Below are positions 59,754 to 64,000 of a stretch of 64,000 nt of DNA, one piece after another. Below the pieces are notes generated by a model. The model was not told the origin of the DNA. It was given only the letters and a program-made list of their open reading frames with translations, and did no database searches. Position numbers and translations under genes: made by a program. How positions within the stretch are numbered: the first letter of the stretch is position 1; each line of letters starts with the position of its first letter. The DNA is from Brevundimonas sp. UBA4609 (lineage in GTDB: Bacteria; Pseudomonadota; Alphaproteobacteria; Caulobacterales; Caulobacteraceae): the NCBI GenBank assembly GCA_002386585.1, contig DGIZ01000156.1, positions 1 through 64,000 of the forward strand, read 5' to 3'.

Positions 59754-60827
59754 ATGACCTCGTCCATTTTCGGCGTCCGGCAGGGCCATGCGCCTGCGCC
59801 CCTCTCCATTCTCGACTTCGCCATGGCCGGCAAAGGCCTGTCGGCGCGCGAAGCGCTGGCGGCGAGCATCGCCCTGGCTCAGCTGGCGGATCGTCGCGGC
59901 TTCACCCGCTATTGGGTGGCCGAGCACCATTCATCGCCGGGCGTGACCACCTCGTCACCGCCGATGCTGCTGGCGCGTCTTGTCGGCGAGACCCGCCGCC
60001 TTCGCCTGGGATCGGGCGGCATGATGCTGCCCAACTATCCGCCGCTGGTCGTGGCCGAGCAGTTCGGACTGCTGGCCTCCATGGCGCCGGGGCGGGTCGA
60101 TCTGGGTGTCGGCCGCGCGCCGGGGACCGACATGACGACCGCCATGGCCCTGCGACGCGGACAGATCGGCGCCGAGGACTTTCCGGCTTAGCTGATGGAG
60201 CTTCTGGGCTTCCTTGACGCCGACTTCCCGGCCGGAAACCCCTATGGCGACCGGGTGCAGGCGGTGCCCGACCCCTGGCAGGATGCGGAAAACGGCGTGG
60301 CGCGCTCGTTCGAGCGCCCGCCCGTCTGGCTGCTCGGCTCCTCCGGCTATTCCGCCCAGCTCGCCGCCCATCTGGGCTTCCCCTTCGCCTTCGCCGCCCA
60401 CCTGGCCGACGAGAACCTGGAGGCGGCGCTGGCGCTATATCGCACGAATTTCCGGCCGTCCGCCGTGCTGGACCGCCCCTATGTCATCGTCAGCTCGGGC
60501 GTGATGGCGGCCGATGACGAACGCGAGGCGCAACGCCAGTCCTGGGCCTATTCACACGCGATGATGCGCATGTCTTACAGCAAGTCCTTCGTCGTGCCGA
60601 CGCCGGACGAGGCCGAGGCCTATGCCTACACCGAGCAGGAACGGCGGGTCGTCGCCATGTGGGACGCCAAGACCATGATCGGCACGGGCGAACAGGTCAC
60701 GGCCCAGCTGAACGCGCGTCAACAGCAGACCCAGGCGGACGAGATGATGATCCTGAACCTCGGCCACACGCCATCGGCGATTCATCGCTCGACCGAATTG
60801 ATCGCTGACGCCTACGGCATGCCCTAG
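59754..60827 (+). pseudogene. LLM-class flavin-dependent monooxygenase interrupted by an amber stop
   Basis: From the ATG at 59754 (AGGAAC upstream) the frame reads FGVRQGHAPAPLSILDFAMA, VAEHHSSPGVTTSSPPMLLA and SMAPGRVDLGVGRAPGTDM, the N-terminal half of a luciferase-like enzyme of about 357 residues. Codon 146 is TAG (60189-60191), after which the same frame continues to 60827 with LMELLGFLDADFPAGNPYG, RPPVWLLGSSGYSAQLAAHL, and TAQLNARQQQTQADEMMILN. A single base change would restore a full gene (a C to T change from CAG is the simplest). Unless the stop is read through, the protein is truncated in the barrel and inactive. Confidence 0.85.
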
Positions 60828-61149
60828 CGGTTAGGGTCAGTCCTGCGCCAGTAGCTGACATTGATCGTCTGATGAGAAGCAGACATTGGGCTGCTTTGGT
60901 TGTGGTCGCTGACATCCCGCAAAGCTCGCTGACGAAATTCGGTGCTTCACCTTCGCTTCCGTAATCAAGCAGAGGATTGCGAGTGCTACGGTTCAATACG
61001 TGGCGTCGATGTCTATTCGACGAGGGTTTTAAAGACCGCGCGCCAGCTGTCTGACAAAGGCGCTACAGGCGCGTCAGTTAAAAATCCTACTCTCCGCCGC
61101 GTCCAGTCTGCTATGCAGATTACGATAATATGTGGACAGGGGAATCACC
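60828..61149. other. Gene-free spacer before the DUF3857 gene
   Basis: 322 bases without a credible gene. Two partly similar CAATGTC elements on the minus strand lie near 60858-60886. An AT-rich stretch including GATAAT near 61127 is a possible -10 element for the DUF3857 gene. Confidence 0.4.
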
Positions 61150-64000
61150 TTGAAAAACAAACTAGTGCTGGCTGCGTCGGTCTGGTTGTTAAGCACGTCC
61201 GCCATGGCGGGCGAGACGATCTTGCGCGGCCCGGCGCCCGACTGGATTCCGGCATTTGCGCCGCATCTATCCAACAGGCCGGACAACCCATCCCAGCACG
61301 TCCGCTATGAGGTAGTCGAAAGCCATGTGCGCGCCTTCGACGATCATACCGAAACCTATGTCCGTATGCGGCTACGGGTTCTGTCGCCCCTGGGCCTGCA
61401 ACAGGCCTCACAATTGGGGCTGGAATGGAACCCGGCCTTGCAGACGCCGACCGTCCACCACGCCCGTATCATCCGCGCAGGTGAAACCTCCGATATTCTG
61501 GACAAGGCTGACTTCACCATCCTCCGTCGCGAGGCGGCGCTGGAGCAGTCGCTACAGATCAATGGCGTCCTGACGGGCGTCTTGGTGAACCCCGACATCC
61601 GCGTTGGCGACACCATCGACTTTGCCTATTCCTTCCGCACGCGGTTCGATGTCTTCAACAACCCGCTCGAAACGCTGACTTATTCCCACTCACCGCTTCC
61701 TTTGGATCTGGGCGCGACAACGATAAGTTGGCCGGCGTCAATGCGCGTGCAAACCCGCGCAGGACGCCACGCCGTCCTTCCTCCGATCACCCAAGAGGGC
61801 GACTTCAAAGTTCTGATCCATCGCGTGACCGACGTTGAAGGAGAAGCCTATCCAGACACCCTCGCCGCCCGTTCTCATCCCGACTACGGCTGGCAGATCA
61901 GCAGCATCCCGCAATGGGGGACGATCGCGGACCACATCCGCTCCGCCTTTGATCAAGCCAGCGCCCTACCCGATGCCGCCGATATGGCCGCGCACGTTGC
62001 GCGTATAAAAACCGAGCACGCCACCCCGGAAGCCCGCGCCTTAGCGGCGCTGCGACTGGTTCAGGACGAGGTGCGCTACATGGCCCTGACGCTCGGCGAG
62101 GGCGGTTGGCTGCCGGTCTCAGCCAGCGAAGTCTGGGCAAAGCGGCAAGGCGATTGCAAGGGCAAGACCGTGCTTCTGGTCGCCCTGCTGAGAGAGTTGG
62201 GGATCGACGCGGTCCCAGTTCTGGTGTCTTCGGCAAACCTGCCCCTCGATAAATATCTGCCGATGGTCAGCGCATTCGATCATGTGATCGTGAAGGCCCG
62301 CATCAACGGGGAGACCTATCTGATGGATGGGGCGCGTATCGGCGATCGGAGTCTGTCGCCGGACCGCCCCCTGGTTCACGAGTATGTGCTGCCGATCGTG
62401 GAGCGCGCCCGCCTGGAGCAAATCCCACTGAAACTGCCCCCGCGCCCGACTGGCGTGCTGCATGTCGAGATCGACTTTTCCGACGGCGTCTACGGCCCTG
62501 CAAGGGTGACGGTGACCGATATCAACCGCGGCTACAGCGCCACTGAAATGCAGGCTGGCGTGGCTCAGGTTCCCGCCGCCGAACTGACCCGCTTGTATGA
62601 TCAACGCTGGAACAATTTCCTGAAGGATTACGGCCAGGTTTCGGACATCAAGAGCCAGTGGGAGTACCGCGAAGACACACACGAGTTCGTCGCCAGCGCG
62701 ACGGCTCGCGTCGCCTTCGACTGGAGCGACGGCCCCGTCGAAATCCCCTTGGCCCATGTCACCTGGAAAGGTTTTGAACTGCATAAGGACGAGAAGTTCA
62801 GGGACGCTGATTACGGCAAGAAATTCCCCAGTTCATCCTCATTCCGCACCACCGTCATCATGCCTGAAGGCGAAGATGTCCTTGACCTGTCGGTCCGGCC
62901 CTATGAGGTCGAGGCTGGCGCGACCCGCTACTTCCGCACCGTCCAGCGCAACGGCAACCGACTGGATACCGATCGTGGTTCGATCACTCTTCGCCCTTAC
63001 GCCACAGCGGCGGAGGTCCAAGCCGAGCAGGCGGGCATGGACAGCTTCGAAGACCTGAAGGCCACCATGCAGGTGAAGCGAGGCTACTCCCTGACGGCGG
63101 CTGACCGGCAGACGCTGACGACAGCTCCCGAGGGCGATCCCGAGGTGGCTCTGCGCCGCGGCTATTCCCTCTACGACGAAGGCGATCATGTCGGCGCCAT
63201 CGCCCAGTTCGACGCCGCAATCGCGGGCTTTCCTTCGCCCCAGGCCAACGCCCTGGCCAATCGTGCTCTAGCCTATCTGGCGCTGGAGGATCTGGAAAAG
63301 GCTCGCGCCGATATCGCCGCTGGGGAAGCCGTCGATCCGAACGAAACAATACTGTTCCACGCGAAGGGGCGTCTGGCTGAAATCGAAGAAGATGATCTGG
63401 AGGCCGTTCTGGCCTTCACCGGCGCGCTTCGGTCGTGGCCCGAGAACAGCCACGCCCTTTACCGCCGCGCCGCCGCCTATGAACGCATGGGTCAGTCCGC
63501 CCGCGCCCTCGCAGATCTGGAGCAGATCGTCACGCTGGAGCCGCAGGAAGCTGGCGCCAAGATCGCCCTGGCGACCCAACTGCTCCGGATGGGCCGCGCC
63601 GAACAGGCTTATGAGCAGGCCGGCCTGTTGGCGCAGGCCGCCGGCTACCCCGACGCCAAGGTCCAGATGTTCATCGGCATAGCGCAGTCTCTGGCGTCCG
63701 ACCTCAGGGCGTCAGATCCCGCCAAGGCCGAGGCGGCGCTGACCAACGCCCTGTCGGTGGAAAGCGATTTCCCCGCCCTGTTGATCGATCGGGCGGGCAT
63801 CCGCGAGATGCAGGGCGACAGCCGAGGCGCCGCAGCCGATATGGCGCGTTTCAAGCAGTTGACCCGCATCAACCTTGATGACCCCGCGCAGGCCTGCGCC
63901 TCGCAATCCCTTTTGCGGCACAGCCGCCATTTCGCACTAACCATGTGCGACAAGGCCCTCGAGCGACGAGGGAACGATGCCGAACTGCATATGAGGCGTG
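61150..64000 (+). CDS. DUF3857/transglutaminase-like/TPR protein (3' end beyond window)
   Basis: An open frame of 950 codons from a TTG at 61150 (AGGGGAATCACC upstream) runs past the window end. The first 20 residues are a signal peptide (KNKLVLAASVWLLSTSAMAG). Residues about 45-210 match DUF3857 (YEVVESHVRAFDDHTETYVR). A transglutaminase-like domain follows, with Cys in RQGDCKGKTVLLVALLRELG, His in SAFDHVIVKA and Asp in YLMDGARIG. From about residue 670 come repeated TPR-like helices (ALRRGYSLYDEGDHVGAIAQ, ALANRALAYLALEDLEKARA, ALYRRAAAYERMGQSARALA). Periplasmic, function unknown; members often occur next to TonB receptors. ATG start codons are absent near the signal peptide start, so TTG is preferred. 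Confidence 0.85.
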   Translation, partial: MKNKLVLAASVWLLSTSAMAGETILRGPAPDWIPAFAPHLSNRPDNPSQHVRYEVVESHVRAFDDHTETYVRMRLRVLSPLGLQQASQLGLEWNPALQTPTVHHARIIRAGETSDILDKADFTILRREAALEQSLQINGVLTGVLVNPDIRVGDTIDFAYSFRTRFDVFNNPLETLTYSHSPLPLDLGATTISWPASMRVQTRAGRHAVLPPITQEGDFKVLIHRVTDVEGEAYPDTLAARSHPDYGWQISSIPQWGTIADHIRSAFDQASALPDAADMAAHVARIKTEHATPEARALAALRLVQDEVRYMALTLGEGGWLPVSASEVWAKRQGDCKGKTVLLVALLRELGIDAVPVLVSSANLPLDKYLPMVSAFDHVIVKARINGETYLMDGARIGDRSLSPDRPLVHEYVLPIVERARLEQIPLKLPPRPTGVLHVEIDFSDGVYGPARVTVTDINRGYSATEMQAGVAQVPAAELTRLYDQRWNNFLKDYGQVSDIKSQWEYREDTHEFVASATARVAFDWSDGPVEIPLAHVTWKGFELHKDEKFRDADYGKKFPSSSSFRTTVIMPEGEDVLDLSVRPYEVEAGATRYFRTVQRNGNRLDTDRGSITLRPYATAAEVQAEQAGMDSFEDLKATMQVKRGYSLTAADRQTLTTAPEGDPEVALRRGYSLYDEGDHVGAIAQFDAAIAGFPSPQANALANRALAYLALEDLEKARADIAAGEAVDPNETILFHAKGRLAEIEEDDLEAVLAFTGALRSWPENSHALYRRAAAYERMGQSARALADLEQIVTLEPQEAGAKIALATQLLRMGRAEQAYEQAGLLAQAAGYPDAKVQMFIGIAQSLASDLRASDPAKAEAALTNALSVESDFPALLIDRAGIREMQGDSRGAAADMARFKQLTRINLDDPAQACASQSLLRHSRHFALTMCDKALERRGNDAELHMRR

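Noticed and set aside
60189-60827. Treating the second half of the monooxygenase as a separate gene starting at the ATG at 60195
   Set aside because: It is in the same frame as the first half, has no ribosome site, and begins mid-domain, so a broken single gene is the better reading.
1-64000. CRISPR arrays, complete insertion sequences, tRNA or rRNA genes, attachment sites
   Set aside because: No evenly spaced repeats, transposase or integrase frames, or RNA gene structures were recognised anywhere in the window.

Overview
The window looks like chromosomal DNA of a high-GC alphaproteobacterium, most likely Caulobacteraceae and probably Brevundimonas. The reasons are four large TonB-dependent receptors, a catalase/cytochrome b561 locus under an ECF sigma factor, frequent 4-bp ATGA or 1-bp TGATG gene overlaps, and the core genes at the left edge. 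The taxon is inferred from gene content and was not checked by a search.

Layout. 1-2.5 kb: core-type genes (DUF2125 protein, VOC protein, YbaK deacylase, and the 3' end of a dinG-type helicase gene). At about 2.47 kb the helicase remnant is fused in frame to the N-terminal half of an MFS transporter, a sharp rearrangement junction. 2.5-15.7 kb: a long leftward catabolic cluster (aldehyde dehydrogenase, ThDP enzyme, class III CoA-transferase, CitE-like lyase, TonB receptor, ThuA protein, PQQ dehydrogenase, truncated MFS), with a divergent LysR regulator and a small cytochrome c. 15.9-21.6 kb: alkaline phosphatase, purple-acid-type phosphoesterase and a TonB receptor, probably for organic phosphate scavenging. 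22-26.5 kb: a flavodoxin-fold protein, then an ECF sigma/anti-sigma pair divergent from a mini-catalase and cytochrome b561, with matching promoter-like motifs in front of both transcription units. 26.5-35.4 kb: SDR/LysR pair, ammonium transporter, and a LysR-controlled operon of MFS, Tat-exported hydrolase, cupin and zinc alcohol dehydrogenase. 35.8-37.5 kb: an SdpR-like repressor with an SdpI-like membrane protein, and a TraB/GumN protein.

37.8-55.6 kb is the most coherent accessory system: DAACS dicarboxylate symporter, FecR, FecI-type sigma and aspartate ammonia-lyase (leftward); then a secreted PHB-depolymerase-like hydrolase and a TonB receptor with an STN signalling domain (rightward); then a secreted M14 peptidase, another TonB receptor and a secreted M20 amidohydrolase. 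Together they look like a cell-surface-signalled system that takes up and degrades an aspartate-rich or amide-linked substrate to fumarate. Polyaspartate is a specific testable candidate.

55.6-61 kb and several other spots carry decay: a frameshifted dsbD/lgt/tlpA/response-regulator block, a trbI conjugation-gene remnant at 47.1 kb, an SDR stub at 26.6 kb and an amber stop in a luciferase-like monooxygenase. These point to a genomic-island patchwork built by transfer and deletion. Two GlxA-type regulators meet tail to tail at 58.6 kb, each divergent from a likely target gene. The right edge is a DUF3857/transglutaminase/TPR protein running off the window.
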